64,000 bases of DNA, from contig NZ_CP045178.1 in the NCBI RefSeq assembly GCF_009296025.1, forward strand, positions 4,340,001 through 4,404,000, written 5' to 3'. The position numbers and the translations under genes are program-made. Source of the stretch: Streptomyces tsukubensis. Lineage in GTDB: Bacteria; Actinomycetota; Actinomycetes; Streptomycetales; Streptomycetaceae. Below are positions 33,827 to 43,745 of this stretch, one piece after another (positions within the stretch are counted from its first letter, which is position 1; the number at the start of each line of letters is the position of its first letter). The notes below the pieces were generated by a model that worked only from the letters and a program-made list of their open reading frames with translations, searched no databases and had not been told where the DNA came from.

Positions 33827-34831
33827 TCACGACCCCAAAGTGAGCCGGGCCGCCGAGCGCAGGGTGTGGGTCGTCTCCTCCGGGGAGAGGCCCGTGTGGA
33901 TGGCCGCCTCCGCCAGGGCCGGGGCCAGTACGTCCATGAGGTTGCTCTCGCAGGCCCTGCACGCGGCCCAGAAGAGGCGGGAGTTGCGTTCGCCGGGGCG
34001 GGCCGCGCGGACGAAGCGGGTCAGGGCCTCTCCCCGGTGCGGGCCCGCTGGTGGCGGGGCGGCGGGCGGGGGCTGCGGGGGCGGTAACAGCAGCCTCAGC
34101 AGTCCGGTCGGGCAGGGCGCCGGTGGCAGGTGCGCGGTCGACGGCGCGAAGCGGTAGAGGCCATGGCTCGTCAGGGAGCCGGGGCCGACCAAGTAGCCGC
34201 CCCTGCCCCTGACATCGATGCCCGGGGCCAGCCGGCCGACCGAGTTGGGGACCCGGGTGTCGCGCGTCCCTCTGAGCCACAGGTGGCGGCCACCGCTCGG
34301 CGTCAGGACGACGACCGTCTCCGGGACCGTGAAGCCGCCCCGCAGGGCCAGGGTGCGGAGGGCCGCCCCCGTGTCCGGTGTGCCCGGCTTGGTGTCCAGG
34401 TCCAGGCCGATCAGATAGTGGGGCGATACTCCGCACGCGATGCCGTAACCGGTCGCCCAGGGCGCGGAGGCGAAGAGGCGGCGGATCGTTCCGGGGTCGC
34501 GGGAGGCGTCGTACACGCCGTGTCCCGGCAGGCCGCACGCGCCCCGGCACAGCACGGGCGGCGCTCCCGGGCGCTCGTCCCCGCGCGCGTGCCGGAGCGC
34601 GCGCCTCTCCGCGGAGTCGGCGGGGGAAGTGGTGGGCGGCTCCGTCCTCGGTGGTGTCCCGCGGCTGTCGAGGGGGGCGGTGCTCAGGTGCCGGGCCCAC
34701 TCCTCCCGGTGCGGCGAAGGCACCGCGGGCAATTTCGAGCGTGACAGCGGGATGACGGCGAGCCCCCGCTCCGCGGCCGACAGGGCGTGGGCCAACGCCT
34801 TCGCCCTGGCTTGCCGGTCGATGGTGGCCAT
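33827..34831 (-). CDS. Standalone bifunctional primase/polymerase domain protein
   Basis: The 334-residue protein has an intact Prim-Pol catalytic core: LIGLDLDTKPG (Asp144, Asp146), the SGGRH motif (179-183) and GIDVRGRGGYLVGPGS (204-219). A Cys pair at 95 and 99 with LPGHG (101-105) represents the usual zinc-like region. No helicase or PriCT domain is fused; the C-terminal part (265-334) is helical with a Cys pair (AACRACES). Prim-Pol proteins initiate replication of some actinobacterial integrative elements, and this gene lies directly upstream of the integrase relic. It could be a cargo survivor or an unrelated chromosomal gene. Confidence 0.82.
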   Translation of the reverse strand: MATIDRQARAKALAHALSAAERGLAVIPLSRSKLPAVPSPHREEWARHLSTAPLDSRGTPPRTEPPTTSPADSAERRALRHARGDERPGAPPVLCRGACGLPGHGVYDASRDPGTIRRLFASAPWATGYGIACGVSPHYLIGLDLDTKPGTPDTGAALRTLALRGGFTVPETVVVLTPSGGRHLWLRGTRDTRVPNSVGRLAPGIDVRGRGGYLVGPGSLTSHGLYRFAPSTAHLPPAPCPTGLLRLLLPPPQPPPAAPPPAGPHRGEALTRFVRAARPGERNSRLFWAACRACESNLMDVLAPALAEAAIHTGLSPEETTHTLRSAARLTLGS

Positions 34832-35189
34832 ACCTCATTGTCGTACGGGCGTTCGATGACGGGAAGGGGCGCGATCGACGCTCAAGGGTGAAAAGTCCGA
34901 CCGGCGAGACCGTTTCTGCCCGTACGGCGCCCGGAAACAGGGCCTCGCGCGGCCCGGAGGCGCGGCCCGGAAGGAGCGTTGGGGGTTTATCGACAGATCA
35001 TCACGCTTGCGAGGGAATAGGCGCTTCATCGCTGGTTGGACCGGTTGCGCATGGGCAACTCTGGTCCAGCGACGTCGTCACCAGCACGGAAGCGGTCGGC
35101 CGACCGCTTCGTGAGAAGCCGTACTTCCCGGAACCTCCGGGCGTACTTTCCGTACATCCCGGGTCTCCCGGACAGTGGAGGAAATAGAC
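34832..35189. promoter_or_regulatory. Leader region with a 22-bp perfect palindrome
   Basis: In this 358-base divergent region, positions 35089-35110 form a perfect 22-bp palindrome with core AAGCGGTCGGCCGACCGCTT. Downstream, two copies of GTACTT(T)CCG (35120-35128, 35139-35149) and the ribosome-binding site GTGGAGGAA precede the small secreted protein gene. The palindrome is either an operator or a 5'-UTR hairpin. Confidence 0.6.
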
Positions 35190-35501
35190 ATGGCAAGCAT
35201 CCGTACCGCTCGCACTCTCGCCGCCGTCGCCGCCCTGCCCCTCGCGGCCGCACTGTTCTCGGGCATCGCCCAGGCCGACAACGGGTCCTTCGCGGGGAAC
35301 GGATCGAACGCGGCCTCGGCGAGCGTCAGCGGCAGCGGCGTCGGTGACGACAACAACGGCAACTCGGCCACCACGCAGCAGCAGGCTGTCGGGGCCGGCG
35401 CGTCGAACCAGAACAACACGGCGCAGGTGGACGGTTCCGCCTTCACCAATATTCACCAGTCGAACCCCTCCTACAACGTCGACTTCACCCAGATCTGGTA
35501 G
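35190..35501 (+). CDS. Small secreted Asn/Gln-rich protein
   Basis: The 103-residue precursor has a signal peptide (IRTARTLAAVAALPLAAALF, cleavage near AQA/DNG at residue 29-30). The ~74-residue mature form is rich in Asn, Gln, Ser and Gly, with NNGNSATTQQQ, SNQNNTAQ and FTNIHQSN, and has no Cys. The pattern recalls curlin/rodlin-like amyloid repeats but is not a chaplin or a rodlin that I can identify. ATG 35190 follows GGAGGA by 7 bases. It ends with aromatic-rich YNVDFTQIW. A cell-surface role is inferred. Confidence 0.75.
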   Translation: MASIRTARTLAAVAALPLAAALFSGIAQADNGSFAGNGSNAASASVSGSGVGDDNNGNSATTQQQAVGAGASNQNNTAQVDGSAFTNIHQSNPSYNVDFTQIW

Positions 35502-35965
35502 GCGCTCTCGGAGCGGACCCGCGTCTTCCGGGCCGCCCCCTGGGAAGGTGACAGTCGCGCGGCGGTGCTCCGGCACCGCCGCGTCGGCGTGCGCGGGGCC
35601 CGAGGTACGGGTCCGGCGTACGGGGTCAGGCGTACGGGGGTGCGGGGTCGGCGTACGAGGGTGCGGTGCGCGGGACACGGGGTTCACGACCCGGGCGCGT
35701 ACCCCGAGGCCCGGCCTTCGAGGGCCGTTCGTGCGTCCCGGCTCCCCCGAACCGTCCATGCCGTGGACGCCCGCCGCGGCACCCGCCCACCCGGTCCCGC
35801 CGCGCGACGACCCCGAAGCCTCCTGGGGGCGAACCCCTCAGGGTGCGCTCCACTTCCTCCACCTTCAGGAGGTGGAGTCAACACCCCTCCTACACCTACA
35901 GGGGGAGGTAGCTTCGGGACCTCCGGCCGATCCGCTGCGGTAGGGGCCGCTCCTAGCGTGGAGCC
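35502..35965. other. GC-rich intergenic region with GTACG repeats
   Basis: The 464-base gap contains several GGGTACGG/GCGTACG-like copies (35600-35670) and a stem-like CTCCACCT/AGGTGGAG (35850-35878) close to the ECF gene start. Its own promoter probably lies in 35870-35940 but could not be fixed. No gene is supported. Confidence 0.4.
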
Positions 35966-36550
35966 ATGACAGTGACCAAGGTGCCAGCCTGCACCAGCGC
36001 GTCGAAGAGCGCGTCGAAAAGCGCACCCGCGACCGCGACGAGGGCGGCGGCCTCACCCCGGCTGTCGTTCACGTCGTATGTCAGGGCGCGGGGGCCGGGT
36101 CTGCTGCGCACCGCACGCTCGCTGACGGCCAACCCGTCGGACGCCGAGGATCTGCTCCAGACCGCTCTCACCAAGACTTATGTGGCCTGGGAGCGGATCG
36201 AGGACCATCGGGCGCTGGACGGTTATGTACGCCGTGCGCTGGTCAACACCCGCACCTCGCAGTGGCGCAAGCGCAAGGTCGACGAGTTCGCCTGCGACGA
36301 ACTGCCGGAACCCGATCCGGTACCGGTCAGCGACCCGGCGGAGGCGCAGTCACTGCGGGACGCGATGTGGCGCGCGATCATGAAACTCCCCGACAGACAG
36401 CGCGCGATGGTGGTCCTGCGGTACTACGAGGACCTGAGCGAGGCCCAGACCGCCGAGGTGCTCGGGGTCTCCATCGGCACGGTCAAGAGCGCCGTCTCCC
36501 GCGCCCTCGGCAAGCTCCGCGAGGACCCCGCACTCCACCTCGCGCGCTGA
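35966..36550 (+). CDS. ECF-type RNA polymerase sigma factor
   Basis: The 194-residue protein is an ECF sigma factor of the SigE-like group abundant in Streptomyces. Region 2 spans about 38-105 (ARSLTANPSDAEDLLQTALTKTY and TRTSQWRKRK). Region 4 spans about 135-185 (LPDRQRAMVVLRYYEDLSEAQ and helix-turn-helix TAEVLGVSIGTVKSAVSRAL). The first 30 residues are Ala/Ser/Lys-rich. No anti-sigma gene follows; instead there is a repeat-filled gap. The target promoters are unknown. Confidence 0.9.
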   Translation: MTVTKVPACTSASKSASKSAPATATRAAASPRLSFTSYVRARGPGLLRTARSLTANPSDAEDLLQTALTKTYVAWERIEDHRALDGYVRRALVNTRTSQWRKRKVDEFACDELPEPDPVPVSDPAEAQSLRDAMWRAIMKLPDRQRAMVVLRYYEDLSEAQTAEVLGVSIGTVKSAVSRALGKLREDPALHLAR

Positions 36551-36680
36551 TCGGGCCGCGCCCCCTCCGGGCGCTGATCGGGCCGCAACCCCCTTCGCGT
36601 CACGTTGATCGGGCCGAGTCGCCTTCGCGTCACGTTGATCGGGCCGAGTCGCCTTCGCGTCACGTTGATCGGGCCGCGTC
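36543..36680. repeat. 30-base minisatellite after the sigma gene
   Basis: Units of about 30 bases with core GTTGATCGGGCCGAGTCGCC repeat four to five times, the last three copies (36601-36630, 36631-36660, 36661 on) being nearly identical. It starts at the sigma-factor stop codon. Confidence 0.85.
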
Positions 36681-36771
36681 CCCTTTCCGATCCACCGGCG
36701 CCGCTTCTTCCCTCGCCGTGCCTCTCCTCGCCGTGCCGTGTGCTGCCATGCACGCTTTACCGGGCCGAGTG

Positions 36772-36960
36772 GGAAGGGCCGGAGTCGCGTCTGCCCGCGC
36801 CGGAGTCGCGTCTGCCCGCGCCGCAGCCGCTCCTGCCCGCGCCGCAGCCGCTCCTGCCCGCGCCGCAGCCGCGCCTGCCCCCGCCGGAGTCGCTCCTGCC
36901 CGCGCCGCAGCCGCGTCTGCCCCGCCGGAGTCGCTCCTGCCCGCGCCGCAGCAGGGGCAA
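36772..36960. repeat. 21-base minisatellite GCGCCGCAGCCGCTCCTGCCC
   Basis: About eight to nine copies of a 21-base unit alternate between CCGGAGTCG and CCGCAGCCG variants. Open frames run through it only because the unit is a multiple of three; no start signal supports translation. Confidence 0.85.
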
Positions 36961-37057
36961 CCCCGTGACGCTGCCGGGGCCCCTCGTGACATCACCGCAC
37001 GGCATCGCCGCACCCCGATGATTGGGTGTGCCGCGAATCGATCCTTCGGGGCTAGTG

Positions 37058-37075
37058 ACATACCAAACGGTATGT
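37058..37075. promoter_or_regulatory. TetR-type operator ACATACC-AAAC-GGTATGT
   Basis: Perfect 7-base arms around a 4-base spacer form an 18-bp operator-like site about 210 bases before the acyl-CoA ligase start. The TACCNNNCGGTA form is typical of TetR-family sites controlling fatty-acid genes. Confidence 0.55.
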
Positions 37076-37087
37076 GCGCAGAATCAG

Positions 37088-37135
37088 GCCATCGCCATCG
37101 CCATCGCCATCGCCATCGCCATCGCCATCGCCATC
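37088..37135. repeat. (GCCATC)8 hexanucleotide repeat
   Basis: Eight perfect copies of GCCATC lie between the operator-like site and the acyl-CoA ligase gene, followed by CACCTCCACCTCCACCTCC. It probably lies in the 5' leader. Confidence 0.95.
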
Positions 37136-37284
37136 GCTGTCTCCGTTCGTGTATCCACCTCCACCTCCACCTCCATCACGTTTTCCCCAGTCGCCTGACT
37201 GAGCCCCGTTTCACTGTCCATCTGCCTATCCGCCGCGATCCGGCGCGTCTCCGATACGCGCCCGCGCGCCCCCGGGAGGACGCC

Positions 37285-38952
<1,668 letters not shown>

Positions 38953-39155
38953 GCCGGCCTCCCCCGGAGGCGTCCCGGAACCTCCCGAGGTTCCGGGCCT
39001 CAGGACCCTGCCAGTGCCTCAGGAAACCTTCCGACCTTCCGACCTTCCGAACCTTCCGTTACTCCGGAGCCCCCGAGTGCGCTAAGACGCCGCCGGGGGC
39101 TCCGCCGTTCCGTTCCCCGGGGCCGGGCCTCTGCCGAGCGGGCCCGATTCCGACT

Positions 39156-39166
39156 CGGTCCGACCA
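39156..39166. promoter_or_regulatory. FadR/LldR-type operator before the regulator gene
   Basis: CGGTCCGACCA fits the GntR/FadR-family consensus TNGTNNNACNA at 10 of 11 constrained positions and overlaps the expected -35 area of a TAGATT -10 candidate (39183-39188). The same core recurs before lutA. ACACGTGT and CACATGTGCACGTG palindromes lie downstream at 39171 and 39224. Confidence 0.55.
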
Positions 39167-39266
39167 TTGAACACGTGTGACATAGATTGGGGAGGTGCCG
39201 CACAGGCACGTATTCAGGTCTTCACATGTGCACGTGTTTCATGTTTCGCGACCCCGGGAGGTAGGG

Positions 39267-40025
39267 ATGGCCGCCGCCGAATGGCGTCCCGTGCGGCAGT
39301 CCCGTACGCACGAGCTGGTGCTGGAGAGCATCGAGGAGCAGGTGCTCTCCGGTCGTCTCAAAGCGGGCGACCGGCTGCCGCCGGAAAGGGAGCTGGCCCC
39401 CGCCCTCGGGGTCAGCCGGTCGGCGCTGCGTGAGGCGCTGCGGGTGCTGGAGACCATCGGCGTACTCGTCGCCCACGCAGGCCGGGGCGCGGACGCGGGC
39501 GCGCGCATCGTGCGCAACCCCGACGACGCCCTCGGCCGGCTGCTGCGTCTGCACTTCGGGCTCGGCAGCTACAGCCTGGAGGACGTGCTGGAGGCCCGGG
39601 TCGTCCTGGAGCGTTCCAGTTTCGAGGCGGCGGCGCGCCACGCGGGCCCCGACGATCTGGCGGAGGCCGCGGACATCCTGGAGCGGATCCGGCGGCCCGG
39701 TGTCGGCCCCGCCGAGTTCAACGACCTCGATACCCGCTTCCACGTGCAGATCGCCCGTATCTCCGGCAATCAGTTGACGTCCACGCTGACCGCCGCCGTA
39801 CGGGAGTCCGTACGCGCCCTGATCCTGCGCGCCCTGGAGGCCGCCGATGACTGGCCGGCCACCGCGGCCGCGCTCAACGTCGAGCACGTGGAACTGCTGC
39901 GGCTGGTCAGGGAGGGCCGCGGCGCGGAAGCGGCGGATCTCGCGGAGAGGCACATCAGGGGGTTTCACGGCACGCTCGTCGCCGACGCTCCCGGCGACGC
40001 CGAGCGGCCGGGGGAAGCCGAGTAG
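39267..40025 (+). CDS. lldR: FadR-type (GntR/FCD) regulator, probable lactate repressor
   Basis: The 252-residue protein has a GntR winged helix at about 8-75 (ESIEEQVLSGRLKAGDRLPP, then ALGVSRSALREALRVLE) and an FCD effector domain (about 95-235) with Asp/His metal-ligand positions in RFHVQIARISGNQ and AERHIRGFH. ATG 39267 follows GGGAGGTAGGG. It directly precedes lutABC in the same orientation, 347 bases apart, and operator-like sites occur before both. I infer that it represses lutABC and itself until L-lactate binds. Confidence 0.85.
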   Translation: MAAAEWRPVRQSRTHELVLESIEEQVLSGRLKAGDRLPPERELAPALGVSRSALREALRVLETIGVLVAHAGRGADAGARIVRNPDDALGRLLRLHFGLGSYSLEDVLEARVVLERSSFEAAARHAGPDDLAEAADILERIRRPGVGPAEFNDLDTRFHVQIARISGNQLTSTLTAAVRESVRALILRALEAADDWPATAAALNVEHVELLRLVREGRGAEAADLAERHIRGFHGTLVADAPGDAERPGEAE

Positions 40026-40279
40026 CCGGGGGAAGCCGTGTAGCCGTGTAGCCGTGTAGCCGTACGAGGGCGCGCGGGCGTCACAGATTTCGAGGCGGGT
40101 CCCTGACCAGGGACCCGCCTCTTCTGTCGGCGCAAGCCGTACGAGCCGTACGAGCCGTACGCCCGCCACGCCCGCACGAGCCGCCCGCACGAGTCGCCCA
40201 CCCGTACGCGCGGCCCGCCCGGCCCGCCCGGCCCGCCCGGCCCGGCGCCATGCCGAGTAGCCACGACGCCCTCGTGATC

Positions 40280-40309
40280 GGTCGGACGGACAGTAGTATG
40301 GTCGGACCG
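40280..40309. promoter_or_regulatory. Double GGTCGGAC operator and promoter of lutABC
   Basis: GGTCGGACG (40280-40288) and TGGTCGGACCG (40299-40309) repeat exactly 20 bases apart, two helical turns. A -10 candidate TAGTAT (40294-40299) lies between and overlaps the second copy. The second copy matches TNGTNNNACNA except for the last base, and shares its core with the site before lldR. Confidence 0.6.
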
Positions 40310-40371
40310 TAGATCGCCGTGCTGTCGGCCCGACGGCCGGCGGGCGTCACGTACCGACCGGGAAGGTCCCC

Positions 40372-41202
40372 ATGCGTATCGGACTCTTCGCCACCTGCCT
40401 GGGAGACACGCTCTTCCCGGACGCGGTGTCCGCGACAGCCGTACTGCTGACCAGGCTGGGTCACGAGGTGGTCTTCCCGCCGGGGCAGACCTGCTGCGGT
40501 CAGATGCACGTCAACACCGGTTACCAGCGCGAGCCCGTACCCCTCGTGAGGAACTTCGCCGAGCAGTTCGGGGACTCCGCCATCGAGGCCGTGGTCATGC
40601 CGTCGGGTTCCTGCGCGGGCTCGGTGCGCCACCAGCACGAGATCATCGCCGAGCGCTACGGCGACCGGGCGTTGCGCGAAGGGGTGGCGGGCGTCAAGGC
40701 GAAGACGTACGAGCTGTCGGAACTCCTCGTCGACGTGCTCGGCCTCAGCGATGTCGGCGCGTACTTCCCGTACCGCGTCACCTACCACCCCACCTGCCAC
40801 TCCCTGCGCATGCTCCGCGTGGGTGACAAGCCCCTCTCGTTGCTGCGGGCGGTCGAGGAGATCGACCTCGTGGAGCTGCCGGAGGCCGACGCCTGTTGCG
40901 GTTTCGGCGGAACGTTCGCCCTCAAGAACGCCGACACCTCCTCCGCGATGCTGAAGGACAAGATCCACCACATCACCGGCACGGGGGCCGACATCTGCTC
41001 GGCAGGTGACTCCTCCTGCCTGATGCACATCGGCGGAGGACTCTCGAAGATCAAGTCGGGCGCCACCACCCTGCACCTGGCCCAGATCCTCGCGTCGACC
41101 CGTACGACTCCGCACGTCCCGCACGGCACGCCAGGCAGTACGGGGGGCGGCCGTTCCGACCGCACCGACCGCACCGGCCGCACTCAGGAGGTCACCCGAT
41201 GA
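40372..41202 (+). CDS. lutA: LutA, lactate-oxidation Fe-S protein
   Basis: The 276-residue protein has two CCG domains: PGQTCCGQMH near 38-47 and DACCGFGGTF near 178-187, plus upstream Cys in FATCLGD and YHPTCHS that complete the Fe-S cluster sites. This is the LutA/YkgE family, a subunit of the NAD-independent L-lactate oxidase complex LutABC. ATG 40372 follows GGAAGG. Its stop overlaps the lutB ATG (ATGA). The last 35 residues (after LAQILAS) are a disordered extension. Confidence 0.93.
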   Translation: MRIGLFATCLGDTLFPDAVSATAVLLTRLGHEVVFPPGQTCCGQMHVNTGYQREPVPLVRNFAEQFGDSAIEAVVMPSGSCAGSVRHQHEIIAERYGDRALREGVAGVKAKTYELSELLVDVLGLSDVGAYFPYRVTYHPTCHSLRMLRVGDKPLSLLRAVEEIDLVELPEADACCGFGGTFALKNADTSSAMLKDKIHHITGTGADICSAGDSSCLMHIGGGLSKIKSGATTLHLAQILASTRTTPHVPHGTPGSTGGGRSDRTDRTGRTQEVTR

Positions 41203-42836
41203 GGACCAGCAGCACCTTCCTCGGCATGCCGGCCGCGCCGCCCCGCGCGCCCTACGGTGAGGGCAATCTCCGCGGCGACCGTACGTTCCCCGAGGCCGCG
41301 CGCGGCGAGCTGAAGAACGACCAGCTCCGCCGCAACCTCGGCAAAGCCACCCACACCATCCGCGCCAAACGGCTCTCCGTCACCGCGGAGCTGCCCGACT
41401 GGGAGGCGCTGCGCGACGCGGGCTCCGCCATCAAGACGGACACCATGAACCGGCTGCCTGAGCTGCTTGAGCGGCTGGAGCGGAAGGTCACCGAGCACGG
41501 GGGCACGGTCCACTGGGCGCGGGACGGCGTCGAGGCCAACGAGATCGTCACGCGGCTGGTCAAAAGGACCGGCAGCGAGGAGGTCATCAAGGTCAAGTCG
41601 ATGGCCACCCAGGAGATCGGGCTCAACGAGCACCTGGAGGCGCAGGGCATCAAGGCCCACGAGACCGACCTGGCCGAACTGATCGTCCAGCTCGCCCACG
41701 ACAAGCCGTCGCACATCCTGGTACCCGCCATCCACCGCAACCGCGACGAGATCCGCGAGATCTTCCTCAAGGGGATCCCCGGCGTCGACCCTGGCCTCGA
41801 CTCGGTCCCCGCCCACCTCGCCGCCGCGGCCCGCGCCTACCTGCGCGAGAAGTTCATGACGACGCGCGTGGCCGTCTCCGGTGCCAACTTCGGCATCGCG
41901 GAGACCGGCACCCTCTCCGTCGTCGAGTCCGAGGGCAACGGCCGGATGTGCCTGACCCTGCCGGACACCCTGATCACGGTGATGGGCATCGAGAAGGTCC
42001 TGCCGCTCCACTCGGACCTGGAGGTCTTCCTCCAGCTGCTGCCGCGTTCCTCCACGGGCGAGCGGATGAACCCGTACACCTCGATGTGGACCGGTACGAC
42101 GCCGGGCGACGGCCCGAGCGACTTCCACCTGGTCCTCCTCGACAACGGCCGTACGGCCGCGCTCGCCGACAAGATCGGCCGCGAGGCGCTGAACTGCATC
42201 CGCTGCTCGGCCTGTCTCAACGTCTGCCCGGTCTACGAGCGGGCGGGCGGCCACGCGTACGGCTCGACCTATCCCGGGCCGATCGGCGCGGTCCTCACCC
42301 CGCAGCTCGCCGGTATGCACGAGGGCGCGCACGGCAAGGACGACCCCAACAGCTCGCTGCCGTTCGCCTCCAGCCTCTGTGGGGCCTGCTTCGACGCCTG
42401 CCCGGTGAAGATCGACATTCCCTCGCTGCTCGTGGAGTTGCGCCACCAGAAGACGGAGCAGTCGGGCGTGACGGCGGAGAGTCTCGCGATGAAGGCGGCG
42501 GCGAAGGTCATGGCCGGGCCACGGCTGTTCACCGCCGCGCAGAAGGCGGCAGGACTGGGCAGGGTCGTCGCGGGCAGGGACGGCAAGATCTCGCGGCTGC
42601 CGAAGCCGTTCAGCGGCTGGAGCGACAGCCGAGACACACCCGCCCCGCCGAAGCAGACGTTCCGCTCGTGGCTGGCCTCCTCCGAAGGCCGTACGGCGCT
42701 CAGCGAGGCGGCGGCGGAGGGCGAACGGGACCGGGCGGCGGCGGAGGCGGTGGAGACGGACTCCGTACGTCGGACCAAGTCCGAGACCGGGGAACAGACC
42801 GATGGCCGGACCGAAGGACCGGAAGGGCAGCGATGA
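41199..42836 (+). CDS. lutB: LutB, lactate-oxidation Fe-S protein
   Basis: The 545-residue protein has an LUD domain (about 70-300, including SGANFGIAETGTLSVVE) and a ferredoxin-like domain with CIRCSACLNVCPVY and LCGACFDACPVKI, two 4Fe-4S sites. It is the central electron-carrying subunit of the L-lactate oxidase complex. It is coupled to lutA and lutC by 4-base overlaps. The C-terminal ~70 residues (TALSEAAAEGERDRAA onwards) are charged and disordered compared with Bacillus LutB. Confidence 0.95.
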   Translation: MRTSSTFLGMPAAPPRAPYGEGNLRGDRTFPEAARGELKNDQLRRNLGKATHTIRAKRLSVTAELPDWEALRDAGSAIKTDTMNRLPELLERLERKVTEHGGTVHWARDGVEANEIVTRLVKRTGSEEVIKVKSMATQEIGLNEHLEAQGIKAHETDLAELIVQLAHDKPSHILVPAIHRNRDEIREIFLKGIPGVDPGLDSVPAHLAAAARAYLREKFMTTRVAVSGANFGIAETGTLSVVESEGNGRMCLTLPDTLITVMGIEKVLPLHSDLEVFLQLLPRSSTGERMNPYTSMWTGTTPGDGPSDFHLVLLDNGRTAALADKIGREALNCIRCSACLNVCPVYERAGGHAYGSTYPGPIGAVLTPQLAGMHEGAHGKDDPNSSLPFASSLCGACFDACPVKIDIPSLLVELRHQKTEQSGVTAESLAMKAAAKVMAGPRLFTAAQKAAGLGRVVAGRDGKISRLPKPFSGWSDSRDTPAPPKQTFRSWLASSEGRTALSEAAAEGERDRAAAEAVETDSVRRTKSETGEQTDGRTEGPEGQR

Positions 42837-43633
42837 GCGTGGACAACGGCAGCGGCAGCGGCAACGGCAGCGGCAACGGCAACGGCAGCGGTACTGGTTC
42901 CGGTGCGGGTGCGGGTGCGGCTGGAGGTGCCGGCCCCACCGCGAGGGAGACGGTGCTCGGCCGCGTCCGGGTCGCACTGGCCCTCGCCCCGCAGCCGAAT
43001 CCCAGGGCGGATCCCAGGGCGGATCCCAGGGCGGATCCCAGGACAGAGCCCAAGGCTGAGGTGACGATCCCGAGGGAGTACAGGACCGGGCGCACCCTGC
43101 CCGACGGTGAACTCCTCGCCCTGCTCACCGACCGTCTCATCGACTACAAGGCGCATGTTCACCCCTGCGTCAGCGCCGACACGGCGGCCACGGTCGCCGC
43201 CGTCCTGCGGGAGCGCGGGGCGGCGCTCACCGGCGTACCCGCCGGGCTCGACCGGGACTGGCTCGCGGTTTACGAGAAGGCGGGCGGCACCGTACGCGAG
43301 GACTCGGCCGAGATCCCCGCACCCGAACTGGGCGTGCTCGACGGCGTGGTGACCGCTTCCGCGGTGGCGTGCGCCGAGACGGGCACGATCTTCCTCGACG
43401 GCGGGCCCGACCAGGGCAGGCGCGCGCTGACGCTCGTACCCGACCTGCATGTCTGCGTGGTCGACCTGTCAGCGGTGGCGGTCGGCGTACCGGAGGCGGT
43501 GGCCCGTCTCGTACCCGGCCGCCCGACCACACTGATCAGTGGCCCCTCGGCCACCTCGGACATCGAACTGGAGCGTGTCGAGGGCGTGCACGGGCCGCGC
43601 ACACTGGACGTCGTCATCAGGACTGACGCCTGA
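42833..43633 (+). CDS. lutC: LutC, lactate-oxidation LUD protein
   Basis: The 266-residue protein begins with a Gly/Asn/Ser repeat (MSVDNGSGSGNGSGNG) and a DPRA repeat (about 60-76), both from short DNA repeats. The LUD domain follows with ASAVACAETGTIFLDGGPDQG and LISGPSATSDIELERVEGVHG, the conserved end of the family. It is the third subunit of the lactate oxidase complex; ATG overlaps the lutB stop. The N-terminal repeats (DNA 42840-42930 and 43009-43046) are likely length-variable. Confidence 0.94.
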   Translation: MSVDNGSGSGNGSGNGNGSGTGSGAGAGAAGGAGPTARETVLGRVRVALALAPQPNPRADPRADPRADPRTEPKAEVTIPREYRTGRTLPDGELLALLTDRLIDYKAHVHPCVSADTAATVAAVLRERGAALTGVPAGLDRDWLAVYEKAGGTVREDSAEIPAPELGVLDGVVTASAVACAETGTIFLDGGPDQGRRALTLVPDLHVCVVDLSAVAVGVPEAVARLVPGRPTTLISGPSATSDIELERVEGVHGPRTLDVVIRTDA

Positions 43634-43745
43634 CCGACACCTGACGGTGGCCGGTGCTGAAGCCCACTGGCGGACCGGCCGACCCACTGCCGGCCGGTCA
43701 GCCGGTCAGCCGGTCGATCAGCTGGCAGCTGCCAGTTGTCAGTTG

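Noticed and set aside
35190..35501. Chaplin or rodlin identity of the small secreted protein
   Set aside because: No chaplin Cys pair or hydrophobic chaplin core is present, and the sequence is shorter and different from rodlins I know; left unnamed.
36543..36960. CRISPR-like array
   Set aside because: The units are contiguous without unique spacers, and no cas gene is present, so these are minisatellites.
36772..37021. Possible Pro/Leu-rich repeat protein from the 21-base repeats
   Set aside because: The frame is open only because the unit is a multiple of three. There is no ribosome-binding site, and all three frames are equally open.
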